Source: a gamma proteobacterium endosymbiont of Lamellibrachia anaximandri
GTDB taxonomy: Bacteria > Pseudomonadota > Gammaproteobacteria > Chromatiales > Chromatiaceae
Direction: 5' to 3'
DNA: 64,000 bases
Assembly (NCBI GenBank): GCA_016756835.1
Contig: JAESPE010000007.1
Location: forward strand, 1 to 64,000
In this document: piece after piece, positions 18,421-27,457 of the stretch
How the letters are laid out: every line of letters begins with the position of its first letter
Position numbering within the stretch: position 1 is the stretch's first letter
Position numbers and translations under genes: made by a program
The notes under the pieces: generated by a model
Databases searched by the model: none
What the model saw: the letters and a program-made list of their open reading frames with translations, nothing else
Told to the model about the DNA's origin: nothing

Positions 18421-18981
18421 TTGAGGCAGGACCGAACGGAACAGAATCAGCAGGCGTTGGATGCATTTCTTGCCGGGGTCGAGCGACGGGCTTTCCTCAT
18501 GGCACGGACCGCAACCGGACAGTCTGAGGAGGCGTTGGACCTGGTGCAGGATGCCATGCTTGCCTTTGTCCGTGGCTATGGAAAACGGCCGGAAGAGGAG
18601 TGGGGGGCGCTGTTTCACCGCGTGATGCAGAATCGTATCCGCGACTGGTATCGCCGTCATAAAGTTCGCAGCCGCTGGCGGGTCTGGCTCGGCGGCGAAG
18701 CGGCGGATGATCGGCGGGAAGACCCGATCCAGACTGCACCGGACCCGGCGATGCCGGATCCAGCCCGTACACTGGAAAGCAGCGATGTGGGGGATGCCTT
18801 GATAGAGGCGGTTGAAGCCCTGCCGCTACGGCAGCAGCAGGCATTTATTCTGCGCACCCTTGAGGGTCTTGATGTGGCGCAGACTGCGGCAGCGATGGGT
18901 TGTTCCGCAGGCAGTGTCAAGACCCACCTTTCGCGGGCCATGCAGGCGTTGCGAAAAAAACTGAAAGATCATTGGCCATGA
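18421..18981 (+). CDS. RNA polymerase sigma factor, ECF type
   Basis: A 186-residue sigma-70 family factor. Region 2 lies at about 14-80 (EEALDLVQDAMLAFVRGY and NRIRDWYRRHKVR) and region 4 at about 125-180 (LPLRQQQAFILRTLEGL and the helix-turn-helix SAGSVKTHLSRAMQALR). It starts at TTG, since no ATG or GTG fits; a GGGGAG ribosome-binding site lies six bases upstream. It is the first gene of a five-gene operon. The next gene encodes a small membrane protein that might act as its anti-sigma factor, but no zinc-binding anti-sigma motif is seen. Confidence 0.88.
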   Translation: MRQDRTEQNQQALDAFLAGVERRAFLMARTATGQSEEALDLVQDAMLAFVRGYGKRPEEEWGALFHRVMQNRIRDWYRRHKVRSRWRVWLGGEAADDRREDPIQTAPDPAMPDPARTLESSDVGDALIEAVEALPLRQQQAFILRTLEGLDVAQTAAAMGCSAGSVKTHLSRAMQALRKKLKDHWP

Positions 18982-19382
18982 ACAGAGAGCAGGACAAGGC
19001 ATTTTCAGACTGGGCGAAATCCAGGCTCGATGAGCAGATGGAGACGCTCGATGTAGACACGCTCTCCCGTCTGCGGCAGATACGTGCCAATGCGGTGCAG
19101 GAGGCTCAGCTGCATAGACGCACGCTGTGGAGTCGGGTTTTGGCCTTTGCTGGTGTGGATGGCGGGGTCAATGGCACGTCTTGGGTGTCTGCTGGTAGCT
19201 TGGCGATGGTGGCGATGCTTTTGGTCGTTTCCGTGTTGTTCTTGCAACGGTCGGGTGATGGTATCTCTCCGGATCTTCTGCCCGTCATGGAGATCATTGC
19301 CGCGGAGGATGAGATCGAGCTCTACGAGAACCTGGATTTCTATCGTTGGCTGGAGGCGGGTGCAACGGATGGTTCTGCATGA
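18978..19382 (+). CDS. Small membrane protein, DUF3619-like
   Basis: A 134-residue protein with a soluble helical N-terminal part (1-65), one membrane helix (about 73-93, AMVAMLLVVSVLF) and an acidic C-terminal part (AAEDEIELYENLDFYRWLE). Its ATG overlaps the sigma factor stop by four bases (ATGA). Position and architecture recall DUF3619 proteins, which follow ECF sigma genes and precede DUF3106 genes in other proteobacteria; it may hold the sigma factor at the membrane. Assignment rests on context more than on a motif. Confidence 0.7.
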   Translation: MNREQDKAFSDWAKSRLDEQMETLDVDTLSRLRQIRANAVQEAQLHRRTLWSRVLAFAGVDGGVNGTSWVSAGSLAMVAMLLVVSVLFLQRSGDGISPDLLPVMEIIAAEDEIELYENLDFYRWLEAGATDGSA

Positions 19383-19609
19383 ATTCGTCGAAAAGGCGTA
19401 TGCCGATGGCACTCATCTGCTTTGGAATCCTGACACAGAGCGCCGTGGCGGAAGAGGCGTTGTCCATCGAGATGTTGGAGTACCTGGCTGTATGGGGAGA
19501 GCAGGAGGACGGCGAATTGATGGATCCGGTGGAGTTGCTGGAATCATCGCCGGAGCTGGAGCTGTTTATGTCGGAGGGCGCACAGCCGCTGGAGGGGGAA
19601 CGAAGATGA
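19379..19609 (+). CDS. Small secreted protein, unknown
   Basis: A 76-residue protein with a likely signal peptide (hydrophobic MPMALICFGILTQSAVAEE, cleavage near residue 24) and a short acidic mature part (EYLAVWGEQEDGELMDPVELL). It overlaps both neighbours by four bases (ATGA at each end), so it belongs to the sigma-factor operon. The function is not recognised. Its overlap at both ends and the signal peptide support it as a real gene. Confidence 0.7.
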   Translation: MNSSKRRMPMALICFGILTQSAVAEEALSIEMLEYLAVWGEQEDGELMDPVELLESSPELELFMSEGAQPLEGERR

Positions 19610-20070
19610 AGAGATGCTTTAGTCTCGTGGTGTTGTTTTGCTGTCTCTCTCTGCTGGCTGGGCCGCTGCTGGCTGAAAGTGTAGCGTGGGAAGATCTGTC
19701 GCCTAAAGAGCAGAGGCTGCTGAAAGCAGTGGAGCCGAATTGGCATGCGCTGCCGGAAGAGAAGCAGAAGCTGTTGCGCAAAGGCGCTAACCGCTGGCAC
19801 AAGATGACGCCTGAACAGAAGGCGAAGGCGAGGAAAAACCTGGCACGCTGGAAATTGTTGTCGGAGGGAGAGAAGCAGCAGCTGACCAACAAGTATGAGC
19901 TGTTCCGAAAGCTGAGTCCGGAACAGAAAAAAAAGTTACGCAAACGCCGGGAGTGGTTCAAAAACCTGCCGCCGGAAAAGAAACGTAAGTTGCGGCAGCG
20001 ATGGCAAAAGCTAAAACATGACCCGCAAGCGGAACAGAAGATCAAACGCTGGCTGGATCGGCAGCCCTGA
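19606..20070 (+). CDS. DUF3106-like secreted protein
   Basis: A 154-residue protein with a signal peptide (about 1-24, LFCCLSLLAGPLLAES) and a mature part built of four or five short helical repeats, each holding an L(S/P)PEQK or similar turn followed by basic residues and a Trp (WHALPEEKQKL, RWHKMTPEQKAK, LSPEQKKKLRKR, LPPEKKRKLRQR). This matches DUF3106. The mature protein is very basic, so it may bind nucleic acid, membranes or polyanions in the periplasm. It overlaps the next gene by one base (TGATG). Confidence 0.82.
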   Translation: MKRCFSLVVLFCCLSLLAGPLLAESVAWEDLSPKEQRLLKAVEPNWHALPEEKQKLLRKGANRWHKMTPEQKAKARKNLARWKLLSEGEKQQLTNKYELFRKLSPEQKKKLRKRREWFKNLPPEKKRKLRQRWQKLKHDPQAEQKIKRWLDRQP

Positions 20071-20951
20071 TGCCCAACTGGCAGTCCATTGTTGATCATA
20101 TCGGCGAGGCCATCGGTGAGCCTTTCAGTCCGGCCACCCCACGTTCCGTTGGCGGAGGATGTATCAACTCCGCAGTTAAACTCCAGGATGCCGAACGCAC
20201 GGTTTTCGTGAAGTTCAATCGTGCGGCACTGCTCGACATGTTCGAGGCCGAGTCGGCAGGGCTGGATGAGATGGCGGCCACCGGCACCATTCGCATTCCA
20301 CAACCCTACTGTTCCGGCGTGGTCGATGGTCAGGCCTACCTTGCCATGGAGTATCTGGAGTTGGGGCGCGGTGGTTCTGAGGGCGCCGCATTGGCCGGGC
20401 GTCAGTTGGCGAAGATGCACCGGACTGTGCAGCCTGCGTTTGGCTGGTGGCGGGACAACGCTATCGGCTCAACGTTTCAGTCGAACACGCCAGATGAAAG
20501 CTGGACGCTCTTCTGGCAGCGCCGACGCCTCGGTTTCCAGCTTGAGCTTGCCGGTCGCAATGGCTACGGTGGGGCACTACAGCGCATGGGGGAACGGCTT
20601 CTGTCTGCGTGTCCTGCACTGCTCGATCATAGCCCCAAGGCATCCCTGTTGCATGGAGATCTCTGGGGAGGGAATTTAGCCTACGATCTACAGGGGAATC
20701 CGGTTATCTTCGATCCTGCGGTCTATTTTGGAGACCGTGAAGCGGATCTGGCGATGACTGAGCTGTTCGGTGGATTCGGCGGCGACTTCTATGCAGCCTA
20801 CCATGAGGCATGGCCGTTGGATCCTGGCTACTCAACCCGCAAGACGCTCTACAATCTTTATCATATCCTCAATCACCTGAATCTCTTTGGTGGCGGGTAC
20901 CTGGGGCAGGCAAGCGGAATGATGGAGCGACTGCTTGCGGAGTTGGGTTGA
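20070..20951 (+). CDS. Fructosamine kinase family protein
   Basis: A 293-residue kinase-like protein of the fructosamine-3-kinase / ketosamine-3-kinase family, soluble and cytoplasmic. The catalytic loop is HGDLWGGN and the metal-binding motif follows in FDPAVYFGDREADLAM, both complete. Family members phosphorylate sugars linked to amines and so repair glycated proteins or small amines. It is the last gene of the sigma-factor operon, joined by a one-base overlap, which hints that the operon may respond to glycation or a related envelope stress (inference). Confidence 0.9.
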   Translation: MPNWQSIVDHIGEAIGEPFSPATPRSVGGGCINSAVKLQDAERTVFVKFNRAALLDMFEAESAGLDEMAATGTIRIPQPYCSGVVDGQAYLAMEYLELGRGGSEGAALAGRQLAKMHRTVQPAFGWWRDNAIGSTFQSNTPDESWTLFWQRRRLGFQLELAGRNGYGGALQRMGERLLSACPALLDHSPKASLLHGDLWGGNLAYDLQGNPVIFDPAVYFGDREADLAMTELFGGFGGDFYAAYHEAWPLDPGYSTRKTLYNLYHILNHLNLFGGGYLGQASGMMERLLAELG

Positions 20952-21261
20952 GGTTGCAGTCTGGTAGAGGGTGTCTGGTAGGGGTTGAAATCAAACCGCC
21001 ATCCTCTATGTCCATTGCCCACCGCTCTGTCCGGTTTGACTCCGGCACTTCTTAGTCATCAAAAACAATGCACTGTCGTATTTATGATACGGTGTGTCGT
21101 CAAATTCCAGGAGAGTTAAGGTAATCCCTTATTGCATACAGCGTATTCATTCATGTTTAATGCGGCACAAGATATACAAATAGCCCTCGATAAGAAGTGG
21201 CTAACTCAATAATACTCAGGCGGTTTTCAGTTTGAATGCCGTCCAACAGGAGGATGCATTA
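20952..21261. other. Gene-free region upstream of LolA-like gene
   Basis: No gene or REP unit is seen in these 310 bases. The second half is AT-rich and must hold the promoter of the LolA-like/DUF1302 unit; a small inverted repeat, CGTAT-TTATG-ATACG, lies near 21079. An AGGAGG ribosome-binding site at 21248-21253 fixes the start at 21262. Confidence 0.6.
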
Positions 21262-22200
21262 ATGCAACTGCGCAAGCTTGTCGCCGCAATCGCGGTCGTT
21301 CCGGTACTTTTGTCCGCCGAGGCTTTTGCCGGCGTATCCAAGAATCTCCCCATGCCTACAGGCACACCGGATGCCAACGCCATCGCTGATCAGGTCTACT
21401 TCGTCAACCACTTCTATGCGCTGAAGAACTACGGCATCACCAAGAAAGGCAGAACGTTAACCGTGCTGATCAATAAGTCGCAAGGCAAGAAGCCGACCAC
21501 CATTGCGCTGGAGCGGTATCTGAACAACGATTACAGTGGTGGGGCGATCAACGCAATGGATCTGGCGATCTTCCGCTCCGGTAAGCTGAGAGGCACCGGC
21601 ATGTTGATCACTGACTACAACGATGAAAACAAGAGCCAGGCCTACGCCATCTGGTTGCCTGCGCTGCGTAAGATCCGCCGTTTTGCCGAGCCGGCCCACG
21701 ATGATGCCTGGGGCGGCACCGACTTCACCTTTGGTGATGTCACCCTGCGCAAGCCGAAACATGAGAGCCACGAACTGCTGGGAAGCGAAACCTTTAACGA
21801 CTGCTTGGGGTCCATTCCTGGCGTGAAGGTCAAGAATCTGAAAAATCCGCCTGAAGCCGCTTGCCAACACAAAGGCAAGGAAGTCTACAAGCTGAAGAGC
21901 ACTACCAAGAAGCAGAACTGGTGGTATGACCATCGTGTCAGTTTCGTCGATACCAAGACCTTTGCCGACTACCGCACAGAATTCTTCAAGGGTGGCGAAA
22001 AGATCAAGGTGATCGATCGCAACTGGGTCAGTCTCGATCAGGATGATCCGCGCGCTCAATCCTGGGCCTACTGGTATGGCAAGACCTTCGCATCCGGCCA
22101 TGAGACCTGGGCGGTGATTCCTGATGAGATTGTGAAATTCAACCAGAATTGGAAGCAGAGCAAGTGGTCGGAGAAGACGCTGCGTAAGATCAAGCGTTAA
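21262..22200 (+). CDS. LolA-like outer membrane lipoprotein-sorting protein
   Basis: A 312-residue periplasmic protein with a signal peptide (about 1-23, LVAAIAVVPVLLSAEAFA). The mature part belongs to the LolA-like / outer membrane lipoprotein-sorting family (AIWLPALRKIRRFAEP and WGGTDFTFGDV are typical), which have an open beta-barrel that binds lipid chains. The family often occurs with DUF1302 outer membrane proteins and RND/MMPL transporters, as here. The start at 21262 is supported by AGGAGG eight bases upstream. The lipid or lipoprotein substrate is unknown. Confidence 0.85.
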   Translation: MQLRKLVAAIAVVPVLLSAEAFAGVSKNLPMPTGTPDANAIADQVYFVNHFYALKNYGITKKGRTLTVLINKSQGKKPTTIALERYLNNDYSGGAINAMDLAIFRSGKLRGTGMLITDYNDENKSQAYAIWLPALRKIRRFAEPAHDDAWGGTDFTFGDVTLRKPKHESHELLGSETFNDCLGSIPGVKVKNLKNPPEAACQHKGKEVYKLKSTTKKQNWWYDHRVSFVDTKTFADYRTEFFKGGEKIKVIDRNWVSLDQDDPRAQSWAYWYGKTFASGHETWAVIPDEIVKFNQNWKQSKWSEKTLRKIKR

Positions 22201-22207
22201 TGACTGA

Positions 22208-22274
22208 GGCAGAAGCACCGAAGACGGTGTTTCTGCCATAAATTAAAGACGGGCTGCCCTACAGAGGCAGCCCG
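22208..22274. other. Two tandem stem-loops in operon
   Basis: Two stable hairpins follow the LolA-like stop: 22208-22237 (GGCAGAA and TTCTGCC around CACCG-AAGA-CGGTG) and 22250-22274 (CGGGCTGCC and GGCAGCCCG). Neither is followed by a T-run on the plus strand, so they look like processing or stability elements between the LolA-like and DUF1302 genes and not terminators. Confidence 0.6.
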
Positions 22275-22343
22275 CATCAAAAAATTAGTCGGCACACCAT
22301 GGGGATCCTGCTGCTGGCTACCTGCAAGATTTTGGGAGGAAAT

Positions 22344-24437
22344 ATGTATAAGCGCTCCGTGTTCTATCGGTCCATGCTGGCTGCTATGCTGCTGCCTGGT
22401 GCCGCACTGGCTGAAGTAGAAGTCAGTGGTTATCTGAAAAATGAAACTGCGGTCTTTACCAAGTCTGGACAGCGGACCGGTCAAGCCAAGACCATGCTGG
22501 ACACCGCTGAACACAATGCCGGCGACCTGTTGAAGTTTGAGAACTCTGCACGCATCTTCTTCAATGGCGATATTGGCGAAGAGAGTTCATGGCACGGCGA
22601 GTTGAACCTGATCTACGATACTGAAGGTGTCGACGACTACAAAGGCCACGAGAGTTATACGCAGAATGACTGGTTTCGGGAGCTCTATCTCGATACCACC
22701 GCATTCGACTGGGACTTCCGTCTTGGTAAACAGCAGGTGGTTTGGGGAACTGCAGACGGCATCAAGCTGCTCGATATCATCAACCCCACCGACTATCGTG
22801 AGCTCAACCAGAACGCAATGGAAGATGCGCGCATACCAATCTGGATGATCAATGCGGAAAAGAATATTGGTGAGAGCGGCAATATCCAGTTCATCGTTTC
22901 ACAGGTGGAGCAGAACAAGATCCCGGGGTTGAATGCATCCGGTGATCCCGAGCAGCCATTTCTGATGAAAGGCGTCGACTCCATTTCCGGCGGCGTCAAT
23001 GGTTTTCTTAATGTTACCCCGCGCCTGGCTGCGGTGGCACAGAGCTTCAACAATGCGGCACAAGCCGGCATGTTGACTGGCGGTGTCCCGATTCCGAGCG
23101 GCCTGGTGGGCTTTGCCGGCCTGAGTGTGGATGGTTTTGCCAGCAACCCCGATCCGATTGGCGCTGGCGCGCCAGGTAGCATTCTGCTCAACCAGATCGC
23201 CCAGTTTGGTCTGAGCGATCCGACTGTAGCCGTTGATCCCAATGGCAACTTCTGGGTTACCAATGTGACCAGTGTCACCGGATCGGCGCCGTCTGATGTG
23301 AATTGGAGCGTGACTGAGGCCGCCTCCGCCTTCGAGTATATGGGCAACGCCACCTTCGCCACCTTCAACTCCTTTGCCGGGGCGGGCATGGCCGGTAGCA
23401 GCGCCGGTGCAGTCTATGAGCGCGACTATCCGGACACAGTGGATGCCAACTTTGGTACCCGTTATAAGGGCAGTACGGATGGTGGCTTAAACTTCTCCTT
23501 CAACTACTTCTACCATTACGACGCCAACCCCTTTGTGGATATGAGCTGGCGTGATGCGGTCACCAAGGAGACTTTGACGGTGCAGCGCGCCCAGTCGATG
23601 GACATCGGAGGCGGTGCAATGGCGCCCAACCCGGCAACCAATCTGACTGCGGACCAGGTCCCCAACTCTTTTGCACCGGATGGCTCAAATTCGGTATCCA
23701 TCCTGTTGCATAACGCTGCGGGACAGTACTACGGCGCGATCGACCCAACCACCTTTGCAGCCAACACCAACACCAATACGGTGGAGATGGTGATGACGGA
23801 GAGACTGAATCGTATCCACAGTCTGGGTTCAGCGGTCGACTATGCACTGGATACAGAGTCGATGGGTGCTATCGTGCTGCGTGGCGAGTTCCTCTACAAC
23901 AAGGATGAGATGCAGCCCGTGGTTGACAAGCGCCTGCTGGGTATTGGCGATCTCACCAGTTCGCTGCGCATGCAAGAGGCGGATATGTTCAAGTATGTGC
24001 TGGGTGCGGATATCACTGTAGCGACCAACATGCTGGTGAGCGCCCAGTTCATCCAGTTCTGGAACATGGACTTTATCGATGATAGTCGGACCTGTACCAC
24101 GCAGGCAGGCAACAGCTACGACTGCTCTACGTACACTGGCGAAATGGCCACCATGCACATGAGCAACGGCCTGTACAAGGCGCATGAGTTCAAGGAGTTC
24201 TATTCGCTCTTCTTCTCCAAGCCCTTCGGTGGTTCCCAGGAGCACCGCTGGAACAACATCGTTATGTTCGAAGAGGACGGCGGCTGGTGGAATCGTTTCG
24301 ATGTGGAGTACAGCTTCACCGACGAGATCATCGGTGCCTTCGAGTGGAACAACTATTGGGGTGAAGAGAATACGACCTTCGGTCAGTTCGCTGACTCATC
24401 AAATGTACAGCTGGGACTCAAGTGGATCTTCGAATAA
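22344..24437 (+). CDS. DUF1302 family outer membrane protein
   Basis: A 697-residue protein with a signal peptide (about 1-24, SMLAAMLLPGAALAE) and a beta-barrel pattern of alternating short strands; it ends in a strand finishing LGLKWIFE with a C-terminal aromatic two residues from the end. The motif GKQQVVWGTADGIKLLDIINP is characteristic of DUF1302. The start at 22344 is chosen because of GGGAGGA just upstream and the signal peptide. With the LolA-like protein and the RND transporter it probably forms a route for a hydrophobic substrate across the envelope (inference). A long Gly/Ala/Ser-rich middle section (about 200-350) is unusual in length and may be an extracellular loop. Confidence 0.85.
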   Translation: MYKRSVFYRSMLAAMLLPGAALAEVEVSGYLKNETAVFTKSGQRTGQAKTMLDTAEHNAGDLLKFENSARIFFNGDIGEESSWHGELNLIYDTEGVDDYKGHESYTQNDWFRELYLDTTAFDWDFRLGKQQVVWGTADGIKLLDIINPTDYRELNQNAMEDARIPIWMINAEKNIGESGNIQFIVSQVEQNKIPGLNASGDPEQPFLMKGVDSISGGVNGFLNVTPRLAAVAQSFNNAAQAGMLTGGVPIPSGLVGFAGLSVDGFASNPDPIGAGAPGSILLNQIAQFGLSDPTVAVDPNGNFWVTNVTSVTGSAPSDVNWSVTEAASAFEYMGNATFATFNSFAGAGMAGSSAGAVYERDYPDTVDANFGTRYKGSTDGGLNFSFNYFYHYDANPFVDMSWRDAVTKETLTVQRAQSMDIGGGAMAPNPATNLTADQVPNSFAPDGSNSVSILLHNAAGQYYGAIDPTTFAANTNTNTVEMVMTERLNRIHSLGSAVDYALDTESMGAIVLRGEFLYNKDEMQPVVDKRLLGIGDLTSSLRMQEADMFKYVLGADITVATNMLVSAQFIQFWNMDFIDDSRTCTTQAGNSYDCSTYTGEMATMHMSNGLYKAHEFKEFYSLFFSKPFGGSQEHRWNNIVMFEEDGGWWNRFDVEYSFTDEIIGAFEWNNYWGEENTTFGQFADSSNVQLGLKWIFE

Positions 24438-24470
24438 GTTTCCTATGATATCTGTATTTTGATCTAAACT

Positions 24471-24513
24471 AAGGCAGGCAGCGGTAGATACCGCTGTCTG
24501 CCTTTTCTTTTTT
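24471..24513 (+). terminator. Rho-independent terminator
   Basis: A 14- to 15-base-pair stem (AAGGCAGGCAGCGGTA and TACCGCTGTCTGCCTT) followed by a run of T to 24513. It follows the DUF1302 stop by 33 bases. The RND gene begins 25 bases later, so either it has its own promoter or readthrough is partial. Confidence 0.88.
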
Positions 24514-24537
24514 ACCCTTCCGGTAGAGGTCTTCGCT

Positions 24538-27306
24538 ATGAGCGATGCTGCAACCAATAACAAATCGAATAACACATTGGCTGAACGTTATGCGGCGTTT
24601 GTAGTCCGTCACCGCAAGCCGCTGATGTTTCTGTTGTTGATAATGACGGTCATTACTGCATTACAGGTCAAGAATCTGGATATGCGTAATGACCCTGATA
24701 CGCTGTTGCCGCCCAGCAACCGTTATGTCGCCACCAATCTCTATGCCGAACATAACTACGGCATGGGTAACCTGATGGTTGCCACGCTGCGGATCAAAGA
24801 GGGTGATGTCTACCAGGATTGGTTTGTCAACAAGGTACAGGAGATCCATGAAATCCTGGTCTCTCTGGATACCTCCCGACCCTCCAACTTCATCGATATC
24901 GCAGCGAAGAAGATCAAGTTTATGGGCGCGGATGAGAATGGGCTCGTTTTCAAACGGCTGATCCCTACCGAAGGCATCAGCAGCGACCCTGCAACGGCTA
25001 AAGAGCAGCTCGACTTTTTAAAAGAGGGTATCGAGACAAACCCCGTAATGGGGCCGATGCTGGTGGGGTTTGAAGACGCGGATGGCAATAAATGCGAATT
25101 TTCTGATCGCGTTGCAAAAAACTGTATCGCTAAATCGCTCTTTATCATCGGTGACTATACCGACGATGTAAAAGAGATCTACCTGCCGTGGGTACGTGAA
25201 GTGCGTGCCATGATGGATGAGCATGGTGCGGATGACCGCTATGAGCTGCTGGTAGCGGGTGAACCTTACTTCCTGGCCTGGATGCTGGCGGATCTGGTCA
25301 ACAAATGGTGGCTCTTTGTCATCTCATTGGTGATCGTGGTCGCGGCGCTCTGGTTTGAGTTCCGCAACTGGCGCGGGGCGCTTTTTCCGATGCTTGGCGT
25401 GGGCGCAACCATCATTTTGACCCTCGGTCTGATGGGTTTTACTGCATTCAAGCTGACTACCATGATGGTGCTGACCCCGATGCTACTGTTGGCGATAGGT
25501 ATTGGGCACTCGGTACAGGTGACCCGCCGATTTATGCAGGAGCAGGCGAAGGGGGTTGAGTGTGAGACCGCCGCCAAGATCTCGATCTCCCATACCATTG
25601 TTCCGGCCACGCTCTCAATCGTGACCGACATGGTGGGTTTTGCCACGCTGGCGACGGTGGATATCTCATTCTACAAGGCCTACGCCTATTTCGGTATGTT
25701 CGGCATGCTTACCCTGCTGTTCACAACCACAACGTTGATTCCGCTGTTGATGGTCAGCGTTCCCTGTAATAAGGCGGAAGCGAGTAGGGAAGAGGACGAG
25801 CTTGAACGGGGGTGGGAGACCAAGGTGGGGGGCTTAATCTCCGGTCTGCTGGCAGGACCGGGCAAATGGCTGCCGATCGGTTTTGTTGCCTTGATTGTAG
25901 GGGTTTCGACCTACTATAGCGGCATTCTAAACGGCACTTCCGACGATTTGATGCCTGGTGTGGAGAAAGGCATCAACTACTCCCGGGCTGCGTTCAAGGA
26001 GCAGTCAATCACCATTCAGCAGCTGGAACGTCTGAATGAGATCATGCCAGGTGTCATCTCTGTGACCGTGCCGATTCGAGGTAAGGAGCCGGTGGCGGAA
26101 ACCTGTGTCGACGACCCCTTTCCTGAAGAACTCTTCGATATTGAGGATATGGGCGAGCGCTTGGCGCAGTGCGAGAAGTACAAGACAAAACTTGGATGCT
26201 GGGACCCAGACCCCTGTGGGGCGCAGGGTATTTTCAACCAGGCAGATGTGCTGGCGGATATCGAGGCGATGGAAGAGTGGATGCGCGCCCATGAGTTTAT
26301 CGGCTTCACCGGCTCCTACGCACAGTACATTCGTCTCATCAACATGCTGTTGACCGCAGAGCCGGGTACCAAACCGGACATCAAGGATCTCTACATCCCG
26401 ACCTCCGAAAAACTGCGTTCTATCGATCCGGATGATGACCGTAGCGGTGACGATATCGTGCAGCTCTTCAACGGCCTGCTGGAGACCATGACAGACGATG
26501 GCGACATGGACTCCTTTGTCACCCGGGATTGGAACGATGGTGTGGTAATGGGATTTGTCAACACCATGGACCCCAAGGAGACCCATCAGGTCACCATGGA
26601 TATCCAGCAGTATATCGAGGACCACAAGAATGATCCCGGTTTCAGCAAGGTCAACTTTGGTTTGCGCGCGGGTCCGGTGGATGACCTGTCGAGTGATACC
26701 AATGAGTTATCTGTCGAAGGTCCCGATTATGTGAGGCCTGCGGTTGGTGGTTTCCTCGGAGCAACAGAGGCGACTAGGGAAGTGGCAGTTGCCAACTGGC
26801 TCTCCGGTCCCATGCTGACTGCGGCTGCAATCTTCGTCATCGCGGCACTGATATTCCGTTCGGTGACGGTTTCGGTGATCCTGATTGTGTTGCTGTTTAT
26901 TACTCTGTACGCCCAGTATGGTCTTGGCGGCTATTTCACCAGCGTGCAGAACTGGTCCGGCAATCTCGCCTTCCATCTGCAAGTTGCGCTGAGTATCGCG
27001 ATGGGACTGGGTATCGACTACGGCATCTACATGATCTCGCGGCTTCGTGAGGAGATGCAGGCCACAGCCGGTGACTGGACAAAGTCTCTGGAGAACACCC
27101 TGAACACTACCGGATCTGCGGTTATTATATCCGTGCTGGTATTGCTGGGCTGTTTCATCCCGCTGCTGAATACCGATCTGGCAAACACCTGGGGATTGGG
27201 TATCTACATCAGTGAGGCGCTTCTGATCGACGTGGTGACGGCGCTGTTGCTGCTGCCGTTGTTGGTGAAGTGGCTAAAACCAAAGTTTGTGTTTGGGGAT
27301 AATTAG
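24538..27306 (+). CDS. RND superfamily (MMPL-type) transporter
   Basis: A 922-residue inner membrane protein in the two-fold RND layout: one helix near residue 30-47, a large periplasmic domain, a five- to six-helix bundle (about 255-420), a second helix-domain-bundle half ending near 915. Family motifs include GIGHSVQVTRRFM and GLGIDYGIYMISRLREE. It is like the hopanoid/MMPL group of putative lipid exporters and differs from AcrB-type pumps. Driven by proton flow, it probably moves a lipid-like substrate to the adjacent LolA-like and DUF1302 proteins (inference from neighbourhood). Confidence 0.9.
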   Translation: MSDAATNNKSNNTLAERYAAFVVRHRKPLMFLLLIMTVITALQVKNLDMRNDPDTLLPPSNRYVATNLYAEHNYGMGNLMVATLRIKEGDVYQDWFVNKVQEIHEILVSLDTSRPSNFIDIAAKKIKFMGADENGLVFKRLIPTEGISSDPATAKEQLDFLKEGIETNPVMGPMLVGFEDADGNKCEFSDRVAKNCIAKSLFIIGDYTDDVKEIYLPWVREVRAMMDEHGADDRYELLVAGEPYFLAWMLADLVNKWWLFVISLVIVVAALWFEFRNWRGALFPMLGVGATIILTLGLMGFTAFKLTTMMVLTPMLLLAIGIGHSVQVTRRFMQEQAKGVECETAAKISISHTIVPATLSIVTDMVGFATLATVDISFYKAYAYFGMFGMLTLLFTTTTLIPLLMVSVPCNKAEASREEDELERGWETKVGGLISGLLAGPGKWLPIGFVALIVGVSTYYSGILNGTSDDLMPGVEKGINYSRAAFKEQSITIQQLERLNEIMPGVISVTVPIRGKEPVAETCVDDPFPEELFDIEDMGERLAQCEKYKTKLGCWDPDPCGAQGIFNQADVLADIEAMEEWMRAHEFIGFTGSYAQYIRLINMLLTAEPGTKPDIKDLYIPTSEKLRSIDPDDDRSGDDIVQLFNGLLETMTDDGDMDSFVTRDWNDGVVMGFVNTMDPKETHQVTMDIQQYIEDHKNDPGFSKVNFGLRAGPVDDLSSDTNELSVEGPDYVRPAVGGFLGATEATREVAVANWLSGPMLTAAAIFVIAALIFRSVTVSVILIVLLFITLYAQYGLGGYFTSVQNWSGNLAFHLQVALSIAMGLGIDYGIYMISRLREEMQATAGDWTKSLENTLNTTGSAVIISVLVLLGCFIPLLNTDLANTWGLGIYISEALLIDVVTALLLLPLLVKWLKPKFVFGDN

Positions 27307-27334
27307 CTATTGAGCAGATGACTCCTGATCCGCT

Positions 27335-27412
27335 GTAAGCCCGATCAAGCGCAGCGGATCGGGTGTTTGCGAATTGCAGACTGCCGGTTCCGCTACGCTT
27401 GAACCGGCCTAC
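27335..27412. repeat. Inverted REP pair (class A then class B)
   Basis: A class A unit on the plus strand (27335-27363, head GTAA in place of GTAG) and a class B unit on the minus strand (27383-27412), 19 bases apart. They lie between the convergent ends of the RND gene and the ABC ATPase gene. Confidence 0.9.
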
Positions 27413-27457
27413 ACTTTGTCTTCTCTTTTTTGTTTCCCTGTGTGCGTCATCGGCTTT

